DNA from: Firmicutes bacterium UBA1440
GTDB taxonomy: Bacteria; Bacillota; Clostridia; Peptostreptococcales; Anaerovoracaceae
DNA length: 14,135 nt
NCBI GenBank assembly: GCA_002329565.1
Contig: DCTM01000045.1
Coordinates: forward strand, 2,948 to 17,082
Direction of reading: 5' to 3'
Position 1 is the stretch's first letter, and each line of letters starts with the position of its first letter. The translations under genes and the position numbers were made by a program. Of this stretch, positions 7,470 to 14,135 are shown in pieces. Below the pieces are notes generated by a model, which did not search any database, was not told where the DNA came from, and saw only the letters and a program-made list of their open reading frames with translations.

Positions 7470-8087
7470 ATGTTAATAAAACGCATGGAAAGCGGCATTC
7501 TTGCCGCCAACGCCTATTTTGTCGCCGATCAGGAGAGCAAGAAGGGCTTCATTGTAGATCCGGGCGGACCGAACAACAATATGCTTAAATTTATCGAAGA
7601 GTGCAACTGCACGCCCGAATACATCGTACTCACGCATGGGCATTGCGATCACATAGCGGGAATACCGTTCTATAAGGGATTTTTTCCTGATGTCAAAGTG
7701 ATAGCTTGTGCGGCCGAGAAAGATGTCTTGGCCGATCCTGCGCAAAACCTTTGCGGTATGATAGGACAGACCATCTCGATGGAGGCTGATATTTGGGTCA
7801 ATGATGGGGATACATTGTCTGTTGGCACCTTGGAATTAAAATTTATGCATACACCGGGGCATTCCCCGGGCGGTATGTGCATCGCAGTCGGTGATACGCT
7901 TTTTAGCGGCGATACGCTGTTCAGGAGTTCGATAGGACGGACGGATTTACCAAACGGCTCCTTTTCAGATCTAAAGAACGCAATTCATGAGAAAATTTTT
8001 ATACTCCCCGACGAGACAAGGGTGTTCCCGGGCCATATGGGAGAAACCACCGTCGGGTTCGAGAAGAGGAACAACCCTTTTGTATAA
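7470..8087 (+). CDS. Metallo-beta-lactamase-fold hydrolase, glyoxalase II-like (YcbL type)
   Basis: A 205-aa single-domain MBL-fold enzyme with every expected metal ligand: THGHCDH at 55-61 (His56, His58, Asp60, His61), His127 in HTPGHSPGG, Asp148 in GDTLF and His189 in PGHMGET. The family resembles the YcbL group of glyoxalase II-like thioester hydrolases, which bind two metal ions in the cytoplasm. The separate C-terminal domain of classical glyoxalase II is missing, so S-lactoylglutathione need not be the substrate, and I infer only a hydrolase. The start follows GGGG (7458-7461) by 8 bases. The 3' end overlaps hemZ by 8 bases, which suggests translational coupling. Confidence 0.9.
   Translation: MLIKRMESGILAANAYFVADQESKKGFIVDPGGPNNNMLKFIEECNCTPEYIVLTHGHCDHIAGIPFYKGFFPDVKVIACAAEKDVLADPAQNLCGMIGQTISMEADIWVNDGDTLSVGTLELKFMHTPGHSPGGMCIAVGDTLFSGDTLFRSSIGRTDLPNGSFSDLKNAIHEKIFILPDETRVFPGHMGETTVGFEKRNNPFV
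8065..8082 (+). promoter_or_regulatory. Ribosome binding site and TTG start that fix the hemZ start
   Basis: AGAGGA at 8065-8070 stands 9 bases before the TTG at 8080-8082, inside the last codons of the MBL hydrolase gene. This geometry, and the fit of the translated N-terminus to HemZ, favour this start. Confidence 0.65.
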
Positions 8088-9471
8088 TATAATTTTAAAA
8101 AACATAGATAATAAATACGAATACGAAGAATTAATCAAGATTTTTCTTAATCCCGCCGATTACCGTTTGTTCACGGATGCTGAGTCCGAAGTGGCAGAGG
8201 AACATCCTGAAGCAACAATTGTATTTAATAAAAATGCTCACAGAGATAAAAACGACGTTAAACGGGAAATTTATGAAAATCTGTCCGCACTTACGGGAAA
8301 AAAACCGGAGTGGGGTATTCTTACGGGTGTGCGTCCTGTGAAATTGACGGGAGAGATGTTTGCTGAGGCAGGCGATTACGATAACGTAAGGCGCAGACTT
8401 CAACAGGCTTACTTCCTACACCCGCGCAAGGCGGATTTGCTGATCGAAACCCTGCAGTACCAGCAAGCCAACGTCGGAAAAGTGCCACAAGATACAGTGG
8501 GCGTCTACATAGGAATACCGTTTTGTCCGACGCGATGCCTGTACTGCTCGTTTGCGTCCAACCAAGTGACAGCAGCGGCGGCAGAACGCTATCTTCAGAC
8601 ACTGTTGCAAGAGATTGCCTTTTGCGGAGCGCAAATGCACGAAAAGGGGATGCGTACAGAGTCGCTTTACATCGGCGGCGGGACACCGACTTCCCTAAAT
8701 GAGTCTCAGCTCCAAAGATTGCTGGAGGCGGTGACAGAGTCCTTTGACATGAGCATAGTACGGGAATTTACGGTGGAAGCCGGCAGACCTGACACGATAA
8801 ATAAGGAAAAGTTGCGAATCCTGCACGATATGGGTGTAGATCGCATCAGTATAAATCCGCAGAGCATGAAGGATAAGACATTGGAATTGATAGGGCGCTC
8901 ACACAGCGCTGCGGATATTGAGACCGCTTACAAGCTTGCTCGTGAGACCGGTCATTGGATAATAAACTGTGATGTAATTGCGGGACTCCCCGAGGAAGAT
9001 GTCGAGGATTTTACCGCTACAATCCGTCGCTTGACGGAAATGCAATTCGAGAATATAACTGTGCATACACTGGCTGTCAAACGAGCGTCACGCCTTATAG
9101 ATATAGATAAAGATTTCCACTACAAACAGGCGCAGGTCGTGAGGGAACAGCTTGTTGCAGGCGAGAAAATCCTTCGGGCGGCCGGATATGTCCCGTATTA
9201 TTTATATCGACAGAAACATATGGCCGGTGCATTTGAAAATATCGGCTGGTGCAAGCCCGGAACCGAATCGGTCTATAACGTACGGATTATGGAAGAAGCA
9301 CAAACCATAATTGCCCTCGGTGCCGGCGGGATTTCGAAGGTGTATTATCCCGACGAAAATCGTTTGGAGAGAGTACCGAACGTCACAAATTACGAGATTT
9401 ACATCGAGCGCTTCGATGAAATGCTCAAGCGTAAAGAAAATCATATATTTCAGGAGGAGAAGACATGTTGA
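8080..9471 (+). CDS. hemZ: HemZ-family radical SAM protein (annotated as coproporphyrinogen III dehydrogenase-like)
   Basis: This is a 463-aa radical SAM protein. The 4Fe-4S ligands are Cys149, Cys153 and Cys156 in FCPTRCLYC, and the SAM-binding GGGTPT lies at 199-204. The long N-terminal region before the radical SAM domain (starting with YNIILKN and EYEELIKIF) matches HemZ rather than HemN or HemW. HemZ is usually annotated as an oxygen-independent coproporphyrinogen oxidase, but no other haem gene is nearby and that activity is uncertain. I choose a TTG start at 8080 because AGAGGA (8065-8070) lies 9 bases upstream. The next in-frame ATG would remove about 90 residues, and an upstream ATG at 7987 would overlap the previous gene by 101 bases with an unrelated extension. 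The 3' end overlaps hisS by 7 bases. Confidence 0.88.
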   Translation: MYNIILKNIDNKYEYEELIKIFLNPADYRLFTDAESEVAEEHPEATIVFNKNAHRDKNDVKREIYENLSALTGKKPEWGILTGVRPVKLTGEMFAEAGDYDNVRRRLQQAYFLHPRKADLLIETLQYQQANVGKVPQDTVGVYIGIPFCPTRCLYCSFASNQVTAAAAERYLQTLLQEIAFCGAQMHEKGMRTESLYIGGGTPTSLNESQLQRLLEAVTESFDMSIVREFTVEAGRPDTINKEKLRILHDMGVDRISINPQSMKDKTLELIGRSHSAADIETAYKLARETGHWIINCDVIAGLPEEDVEDFTATIRRLTEMQFENITVHTLAVKRASRLIDIDKDFHYKQAQVVREQLVAGEKILRAAGYVPYYLYRQKHMAGAFENIGWCKPGTESVYNVRIMEEAQTIIALGAGGISKVYYPDENRLERVPNVTNYEIYIERFDEMLKRKENHIFQEEKTC

Positions 9472-10727
9472 CAAAAGCTCCGAAGGGCACCAAGGATTTA
9501 ATGCCCGACCAGATATACAAGTGGCATTATGTTGAAGGTGCATTTGCCGAGATTTGCAGGAAGTACGGATTCAAAGAAATCAGGACTCCGATATTCGAAC
9601 ATACGGAACTCTTTGCCAGAGGTGTGGGTGATACTACTGACATCGTTGAAAAACAAATGTATACCTTCAACGATTACGCAGGCAGAAGCATAACGTTGAA
9701 ACCGGAAGGAACGGCGGGTGCTGCGCGTGCTTTTATCGAGCACAACGTTTACGCTAATGTGCAACCGACAAAGATGTACTACCAAATCCCGTGTTTTCGC
9801 TATGAAAAGCCGCAATCAGGCAGACTGCGCGAATTTCATCAGTTTGGCATCGAGGTGTTTGGAACGGCCGACATGCTGGCAGATACGGAAGTTATCATGC
9901 TGGCACACGATTTTCTCAGCGCTATGCAGATTCGCGACGTTGAACTGCGAATCAATTCCGTCGGTTGCCCGAAGTGCCGTCCCCTTCACAGGCAGGCCTT
10001 AAAGGATTTCCTCGCGGACAAGTACGATCGATTGTGCGACACATGCAAGAGCCGTTATGACAGAAATCCGATGCGCATTCTCGATTGCAAGTCTCCGATT
10101 TGCCAAGAACTTGTGCAAGGGGCACCGATGATGCTCGACTATCTTTGCGACGATTGTCACGATGCTTTTGAATCCTTAAAGAGTAACCTGACAGCAGCCG
10201 GCATTCCGTTTACGGTAGATCCGGGGATAGTCAGAGGGCTCGATTATTATACGAAGACAGCGTTTGAATTCGTCTCGAATAATATAGGTGCACAAGGTAC
10301 CGTTTGCGGCGGCGGACGTTACGACAACCTGATTGAGGAACTTGACGGACCGGCTACGCCGGGTGTCGGTTTTGGCCTCGGAATTGAGCGATTGCTGCTG
10401 GTGATGGAAACATCCGGAGCGCAGATTCCTGAACCTCAGGGGGTGGACGTCTTTGTGGCTGTCATGGGTGAGGCTGCCAAGGCAAAAGGCCTCAGTCTGT
10501 TGCGCGAGTTGCGCGGTGCGGGTCTGCATGCGGAAATGGATTTGCTTTCCAGAAACCTAAAGGGACAATTCAAATATGCTGACAGGCAGAAGACAAGGTT
10601 AACAGTAGTCATAGGTGACGACGAGCTGGCAGCGGGCAAGGTTTCTCTCAAGAGAATGTCCGACTCATCGCAGGTGCTCGTAGATATAGAAAAATTAACA
10701 GAAACTATTCTGAAACAGGAGGCATAA
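9465..10727 (+). CDS. hisS: Histidyl-tRNA synthetase HisRS
   Basis: HisRS is a class II synthetase that attaches histidine to tRNA-His in the cytoplasm. The 420-aa protein begins with KAPKGTKDLMP. Motif 2 is FRYEKPQSGR with Arg112. The HisA motif RGLDYYT at 257-263 carries the catalytic Arg257. The HisB segment GTVCGGGRYDN and motif 3 GVGFGLGIERL follow, then a C-terminal anticodon-binding domain. Between motif 2 and HisA there are eight cysteines: 168, 171, 191, 194, 208, 213, 228 and 231, several as CxxC pairs. This pattern is familiar from many clostridial HisRS and may bind metal. A strong AGGAGG site (9452-9457) lies inside hemZ. It overlaps hemZ by 7 bases and ends one base before aspS, an arrangement seen widely in Firmicutes. 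Confidence 0.97.
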   Translation: MLTKAPKGTKDLMPDQIYKWHYVEGAFAEICRKYGFKEIRTPIFEHTELFARGVGDTTDIVEKQMYTFNDYAGRSITLKPEGTAGAARAFIEHNVYANVQPTKMYYQIPCFRYEKPQSGRLREFHQFGIEVFGTADMLADTEVIMLAHDFLSAMQIRDVELRINSVGCPKCRPLHRQALKDFLADKYDRLCDTCKSRYDRNPMRILDCKSPICQELVQGAPMMLDYLCDDCHDAFESLKSNLTAAGIPFTVDPGIVRGLDYYTKTAFEFVSNNIGAQGTVCGGGRYDNLIEELDGPATPGVGFGLGIERLLLVMETSGAQIPEPQGVDVFVAVMGEAAKAKGLSLLRELRGAGLHAEMDLLSRNLKGQFKYADRQKTRLTVVIGDDELAAGKVSLKRMSDSSQVLVDIEKLTETILKQEA

Positions 10728-10728
10728 T

Positions 10729-12489
10729 ATGTCGGTATTTAAGAGAACTCATATGTGCGGGGAGCTTACCGCAGCAAATATAGGACAGGAGGTCGTCCTA
10801 AACGGCTGGATCGCAAAGAGAAGGGACCTGGGAAGCTTGATATTCTGCGATGTAAGGGACAAGACCGGCATTACACAGATTGTATTTGACGACAAAATAC
10901 CTGCGGAAATGAAGGCTGTTGCCGAAAAGCTCAGAAGTGAATACGTAGTGGGAGTGAAGGGAACGGTTATGGAAAGGCAATCCAAGAATGCCGATTTGCC
11001 TACAGGAGATATCGAGGTGTTCGTCTCTGAACTCAAGGTATATTCCGAAGCCGACACCCCGCCGATTTATATTAAGGATGACGATAATGTCGACGATAAT
11101 CTCAGGCTGAAATACAGATATCTCGATCTTAGAAAACAAAGGATGCAGCGCAACCTAAGTATGAGACATCACGTTACAAAGGTGGCTCGTGAATACTACG
11201 ACAGTCAAGGTTTTACGGAGATCGAAACACCTATGCTGATTAAACCGACGCCTGAGGGCGCGCGCGATTATCTGGTACCGTCAAGAGTAAATCCGGGTTC
11301 GTTTTATGCGCTGCCTCAATCGCCGCAGATGTTTAAGCAATTGCTCATGGTAGGCGGTACGGACAGATACATGCAGATTGCCAAGTGCTTTCGCGATGAA
11401 GACCTACGTGCGGACAGACAGCCGGAATTCACACAAATCGATCTTGAGATGTCATTCGTGGATGTCGACGATGTGATTGAAATTCAGGAAGGTTTCCTGA
11501 AGAAATTGTTTAAGGAAGTCATGGGTGTGGAGATTGACCTACCTCTGCCGCGACTATCATATCAAGAGGCGATGGAACGCTACGGATCGGATAAGCCTGA
11601 TACGCGTTTTGGTTTCGAACTGAAGAAATTGAACGACCTCGTTGCCAACTGCGGTTTTGGCGTATTCGAAAATGCACTCGCTGTAGGAGGAGATGTAAGG
11701 GGTATATGCATCACAGGAGGCGCGGAAGCATTTTCCCGTAAGGACATAGATAAACTGCAGGATGCAGCCAAACATTACGGAGCTAAAGGATTAGTATGGA
11801 TTCGCCACAACGGGAATGAGATTTCCTCCTCAGTCAACAAGTTCTTTACTCAAGATCAACTGTCGGACATCCTAAGAGTGTTCGGTGCAAATGTAGGTGA
11901 CTTGGTGTTGATTGTAGCCGATAAGCCGAAGGTCGTGTTCGATTCCCTTGGGTTCCTGAGAAGAGAGATTGCAAGAAAACTCGGTCTGCTCGACGATAAC
12001 GTCTATAAGCTGCTGTGGGTTGTGGACTTCCCGCTGTTTGAATATGACGATGAGACTTGCACATACAGTCCGATGCACCATCCGTTTACATCACCGAAAC
12101 CGGAGGATTTGGAATTCCTGCGCACCGACCCCGGTAAAGTCAAAGCACAGGCTTACGATATAGTTCTAAACGGCGTTGAGTTGGGCGGAGGATCGATCAG
12201 AATTCATGACAAAGATCTGCAGAGAACGATGTTTGAAGTGTTGGGCATCTCCGATGCCGATATCGAGAACAAGTTTGGGTTCTTGATTGAAGCATTCAAA
12301 TACGGCACACCGCCGCACGGCGGACTGGCCTTTGGCCTTGACAGACTCGTGATGCTGCTGGCAGGTGAACAATCTATTCGAGAGGTTATTGCTTTCCCGA
12401 AGAACCAATCCGCACAATGCATGGTATCGGAAGCACCGGTTCCGGTTCCGCAGGAACAACTGGACGAACTGGCAATCAAAGTCGAATAG
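10729..12489 (+). CDS. aspS: Aspartyl-tRNA synthetase AspRS, bacterial type
   Basis: AspRS charges tRNA-Asp with aspartate. The 586-aa protein shows the bacterial layout: an N-terminal OB-fold anticodon domain with [14 protein letters not shown], motif 2 FRDEDLR starting at Phe221 with [10 protein letters not shown], an inserted GAD domain (roughly 300-410), and motif 3 [10 protein letters not shown] with Arg539. In the OB fold the residue after RRD is Leu34, as in E. coli AspRS, where the non-discriminating bacterial enzymes usually have His. This hints that the enzyme charges only tRNA-Asp, though one residue is weak evidence. The ATG is one base after the hisS stop, with its ribosome site CAGGAGG in the last codons of hisS, so the pair is probably translationally coupled. 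Confidence 0.97.
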   Translation: MSVFKRTHMCGELTAANIGQEVVLNGWIAKRRDLGSLIFCDVRDKTGITQIVFDDKIPAEMKAVAEKLRSEYVVGVKGTVMERQSKNADLPTGDIEVFVSELKVYSEADTPPIYIKDDDNVDDNLRLKYRYLDLRKQRMQRNLSMRHHVTKVAREYYDSQGFTEIETPMLIKPTPEGARDYLVPSRVNPGSFYALPQSPQMFKQLLMVGGTDRYMQIAKCFRDEDLRADRQPEFTQIDLEMSFVDVDDVIEIQEGFLKKLFKEVMGVEIDLPLPRLSYQEAMERYGSDKPDTRFGFELKKLNDLVANCGFGVFENALAVGGDVRGICITGGAEAFSRKDIDKLQDAAKHYGAKGLVWIRHNGNEISSSVNKFFTQDQLSDILRVFGANVGDLVLIVADKPKVVFDSLGFLRREIARKLGLLDDNVYKLLWVVDFPLFEYDDETCTYSPMHHPFTSPKPEDLEFLRTDPGKVKAQAYDIVLNGVELGGGSIRIHDKDLQRTMFEVLGISDADIENKFGFLIEAFKYGTPPHGGLAFGLDRLVMLLAGEQSIREVIAFPKNQSAQCMVSEAPVPVPQEQLDELAIKVE

Positions 12490-12492
12490 CAC

Positions 12493-13095
12493 ATGAAAAT
12501 CGGAATTTTGGGCGGATCATTTAATCCGATACACACGGGACATATCGAACTTGCCAAAAGGGCGTTGCAAATCGGACTTGAAAAAATTATCTTTGTACCG
12601 ACGGGCATACAGCCTTTTAAGTACGACATTATACCTGCAGCAAATGAGGACAGGATTGCGATGCTCGAACTCGCTGTCTCGGGAGTATCTGAGTTTATAA
12701 TTTCGCGTTGTGAGATTGACAGAAAAGGATTTTCTTACACTATCGACACCTTGCGAATGATGCGGGAACTGTATGCGGGGGATGAGATTTTCTTTATAAT
12801 CGGCTGTGATGCCTTTCTGAGCATTCAAAAATGGATGTGCGCCGAAGAATTGTTGCGTGAATTCTCTTTTATCATCGGTATGCGACCCGGCTGTGATGCC
12901 CGGGAGCTCGCAGATGTCATCGCCGACATTAAAAGATCATACGGAACGACGATGTTGCAAATCGACAATCCGATGATAGATATTTCTTCCACGGAAATCA
13001 GGCAATGCGTCCGGACCGGATGCTGGGCAGGCATTGAAAACAATATCCCGGAGAAGGTAAAGGAATATATTATCGAGCATGAAGTCTATAATTGA
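12493..13095 (+). CDS. nadD: Nicotinate-nucleotide adenylyltransferase NadD
   Basis: NadD converts nicotinate mononucleotide and ATP to deamido-NAD in NAD synthesis. The 200-aa protein starts with the nucleotidyltransferase signature GGSFNPIHTGH at 7-17 (His14, His17). It has the C-terminal motif ISSTEIR at 164-170, which binds ATP phosphates. Length is usual for NadD. The ATG follows the aspS stop by 3 bases and has no strong ribosome site, so translation is probably coupled to aspS. It overlaps yqeK by 17 bases, giving the classical Firmicute order nadD, yqeK, rsfS. Confidence 0.94.
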   Translation: MKIGILGGSFNPIHTGHIELAKRALQIGLEKIIFVPTGIQPFKYDIIPAANEDRIAMLELAVSGVSEFIISRCEIDRKGFSYTIDTLRMMRELYAGDEIFFIIGCDAFLSIQKWMCAEELLREFSFIIGMRPGCDARELADVIADIKRSYGTTMLQIDNPMIDISSTEIRQCVRTGCWAGIENNIPEKVKEYIIEHEVYN

Positions 13096-13996
13096 TTATA
13101 TCGAGAAGAACTTGTCAGCAGAGCGTCTGCGGCATACGTACGGAGTATGTGATACGGCTGCAGAACTGGCAAAACAATACGGAGCTGATACAGAGAAAGC
13201 TTACACGGCAGCACTGTTCCACGATATGTACAAGGGAATATCGCAGGAGATGCTCGAGACTCTTGCAGAACGCTACGGGTTGGAGGAGAGATATAAAAAC
13301 AATCTCAATTTAGCCCACAGCAAACTGGCGGCAGCCACCATGGAGTTTGAGTACGGTATTACCGACAAGGAATTGCTCGATGCTGTCAGCTACCATACAA
13401 CCGGCAGGGCTGGAATGTCCTTGCTTGAAAAAATACTTTATATCGCAGACGCGACAGAACCGGGACGAGACTACCCGGGGGTAGAAGGGCTTAGGATGCT
13501 CGCACGGCATGACATCGATAAAGCATGTCTTGTTGCTTGTGAACATACAATAAAATATTTGGAGTCGTTGCACAGATCTGTCGATCCGGACTCTATCGAA
13601 GCAAGAGATGATTTCATAAAAAAGGAGAATTATATGAAGGTGAATGAAAATACGAAGAGTATAGCATTTGCTGCGGCAAAATTTCTCGACGAAAAAAAGG
13701 CAGAGGATATAGTAATCATCGATATCAGCGGCAGAGCAGCTTTCGCTGATTACATGATTGTCTCATCGGGCAATTCCGAACGCCAAATCGGGAATTTAGC
13801 CGATGACCTAAAAGATAAATTAGCGGAAAGCGATATTATCGCAAAAAACACTGAAGGTGAGAAATCCTCGGGCTGGCTGTTGATTGATTTCGGAGATGTG
13901 ATCGTGAACGTATTAACGAAAGAGATGCGTCAAAGATACAATATAGAGAAAGTCTGGGGGGATTGTAAATTTATCGATCTTGAAGGAGAAATATAG
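13079..13996 (+). CDS. YqeK-RsfS single reading frame: HD-domain Ap4A hydrolase joined to ribosomal silencing factor
   Basis: One uninterrupted frame encodes 305 aa. Residues 1-185 are YqeK, an iron-dependent HD phosphohydrolase that splits Ap4A to two ADP. Its likely ligands are His19, His48-Asp49 (FHDMYK), His80, His106 and Asp124. Residues 186-305 are RsfS, which binds uL14 on the large ribosomal subunit and blocks subunit joining in starvation. Elsewhere these are normally separate neighbouring genes. No linker is seen: the YqeK-like end [10 protein letters not shown] runs straight into the RsfS start. A ribosome site and ATG for RsfS are embedded at the junction, so free RsfS may also be made. 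The start at 13079 overlaps nadD by 17 bases and is needed to include the first helix before His19. It could be a true fusion, a stop loss, or a sequencing indel near an A6 run at 13618-13623. Confidence 0.82.
   Translation: MKSIIDYIEKNLSAERLRHTYGVCDTAAELAKQYGADTEKAYTAALFHDMYKGISQEMLETLAERYGLEERYKNNLNLAHSKLAAATMEFEYGITDKELLDAVSYHTTGRAGMSLLEKILYIADATEPGRDYPGVEGLRMLARHDIDKACLVACEHTIKYLESLHRSVDPDSIEARDDFIKKENYMKVNENTKSIAFAAAKFLDEKKAEDIVIIDISGRAAFADYMIVSSGNSERQIGNLADDLKDKLAESDIIAKNTEGEKSSGWLLIDFGDVIVNVLTKEMRQRYNIEKVWGDCKFIDLEGEI
13621..13636 (+). promoter_or_regulatory. Internal ribosome binding site and ATG for rsfS
   Basis: AAAGGAG at 13621-13627, a 6-base spacer and ATG at 13634-13636 lie in frame inside the longer YqeK-RsfS reading frame. 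A good ribosome site in just the place where the second protein begins is unlikely by chance. Confidence 0.75.
13634..13996 (+). CDS. rsfS: RsfS (ribosomal silencing factor) from an internal start in the YqeK-RsfS frame
   Basis: The internal ATG at 13634 would give a 120-aa protein, the normal length of free-standing RsfS. Family features are [25 protein letters not shown], the [16 protein letters not shown] segment and the C-terminal [10 protein letters not shown]. Where most RsfS proteins have His after the DFGDVIV strand (HVF or similar), this one has Asn (NVL), a mild divergence. AAAGGAG (13621-13627) is 6 bases upstream, as good as any ribosome site in the cluster. I list it separately because the site strongly suggests independent translation, whether or not the fusion is real. 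The leuS ribosome site lies in its last codons. Confidence 0.72.
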   Translation: MKVNENTKSIAFAAAKFLDEKKAEDIVIIDISGRAAFADYMIVSSGNSERQIGNLADDLKDKLAESDIIAKNTEGEKSSGWLLIDFGDVIVNVLTKEMRQRYNIEKVWGDCKFIDLEGEI

Positions 13997-13998
13997 CT

Positions 13999-14135
13999 AT
14001 GAATGAAAAATACAATTTTGCGGAAATCGAGAAGAAGTGGCAACAATATTGGGAAGAACAGGATATCTTCAAAACGACAGAGGATGAAACGAAACAGAAG
14101 TATTATGTGCTGGAAATGTTCCCTTATCCTTCGGG
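13999..14135 (+). CDS. leuS: Leucyl-tRNA synthetase LeuRS, N-terminal fragment
   Basis: Only the first 45 codons are present, and the window ends inside codon 46. The sequence [18 protein letters not shown] and then [12 protein letters not shown] is the standard bacterial LeuRS N-terminus, just ahead of the class I HIGH motif, which is outside the window. LeuRS charges tRNA-Leu. AAGGAG (13983-13988) lies 10 bases upstream in the end of rsfS, and the ATG is 2 bases after the rsfS stop. There is therefore no room for a T-box leader, and leuS appears to be a member of the cluster. Confidence 0.93.
   Translation, partial: MNEKYNFAEIEKKWQQYWEEQDIFKTTEDETKQKYYVLEMFPYPS

Noticed and set aside
7987..8079. 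N-terminal extension of hemZ from ATG 7987
   Set aside because: It would overlap the hydrolase gene by 101 bases with unrelated residues and lacks a placed ribosome site.
10700..10728. T-box regulation of the synthetase genes hisS, aspS and leuS
   Set aside because: Each start overlaps or nearly touches the preceding gene, leaving no leader space.
1..14135. CRISPR array, insertion sequence, integrase or defence genes
   Set aside because: No repeated spacer pattern, terminal inverted repeats or transposase-like frames were seen; all sizeable + strand frames are assigned to housekeeping families.

Overview
The window reads as a housekeeping stretch of a Gram-positive anaerobe of the Bacillota, most likely a Clostridia-type lineage. 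Several things point there: a yajC / TIGR04086-type membrane protein / secDF neighbourhood; one long bifunctional Rel; the order rel - dtd - metallo-beta-lactamase-fold hydrolase - hemZ - hisS - aspS; the Firmicute block nadD - yqeK - rsfS; strong GGAGG-like ribosome sites; and CCA ends encoded in the tRNA genes. By eye the GC content is moderate (around the mid 40s per cent). I see no mobile element, CRISPR array, prophage gene or compositional island. Every convincing gene is on the + strand.

Layout. (1) Bases 1-1140 hold the 3' part of a family 5 extracellular solute-binding protein gene, cut by the window start. (2) A sigma-A-like promoter (1149-1177) precedes two tRNA-Leu genes, anticodon GAG then CAA. 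Only 41 bases later comes yajC, and a strong rho-independent terminator follows yajC (1941-1979). This unit looks like a mixed tRNA/mRNA operon. (3) A small four-helix membrane protein of the TIGR04086 type sits between that terminator and a second promoter (2420-2448). (4) From secDF onward a very tight cluster runs out of the window: secDF, rel, dtd, MBL-fold hydrolase, hemZ, hisS, aspS, nadD, yqeK-rsfS, leuS. Gaps are 27, 17, 13, -8, -7, 1, 3, -17 and 2 bases, and I see no terminator hairpin inside it, so it is probably one operon of more than 11.6 kb.

How the genes work together. SecDF, YajC and perhaps the TIGR04086 protein support Sec export and membrane insertion. Rel, Dtd, HisRS, AspRS, LeuRS and RsfS all concern tRNA charging, proofreading, and the ribosome's response to starvation. 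NadD supplies NAD, and YqeK degrades Ap4A, a by-product of aminoacyl-tRNA synthetases. The cluster therefore groups synthetases with two systems that respond to translation stress.

The most notable point is that yqeK and rsfS form one uninterrupted reading frame (13079-13996), yet a good ribosome site and ATG for rsfS lie inside it. That suggests a YqeK-RsfS fusion protein with free RsfS made from the internal start, or a recent stop loss or an assembly indel. The second candidate is the uncharacterised TIGR04086 protein embedded among Sec accessory genes. I found no clear evidence of a wholly new system.
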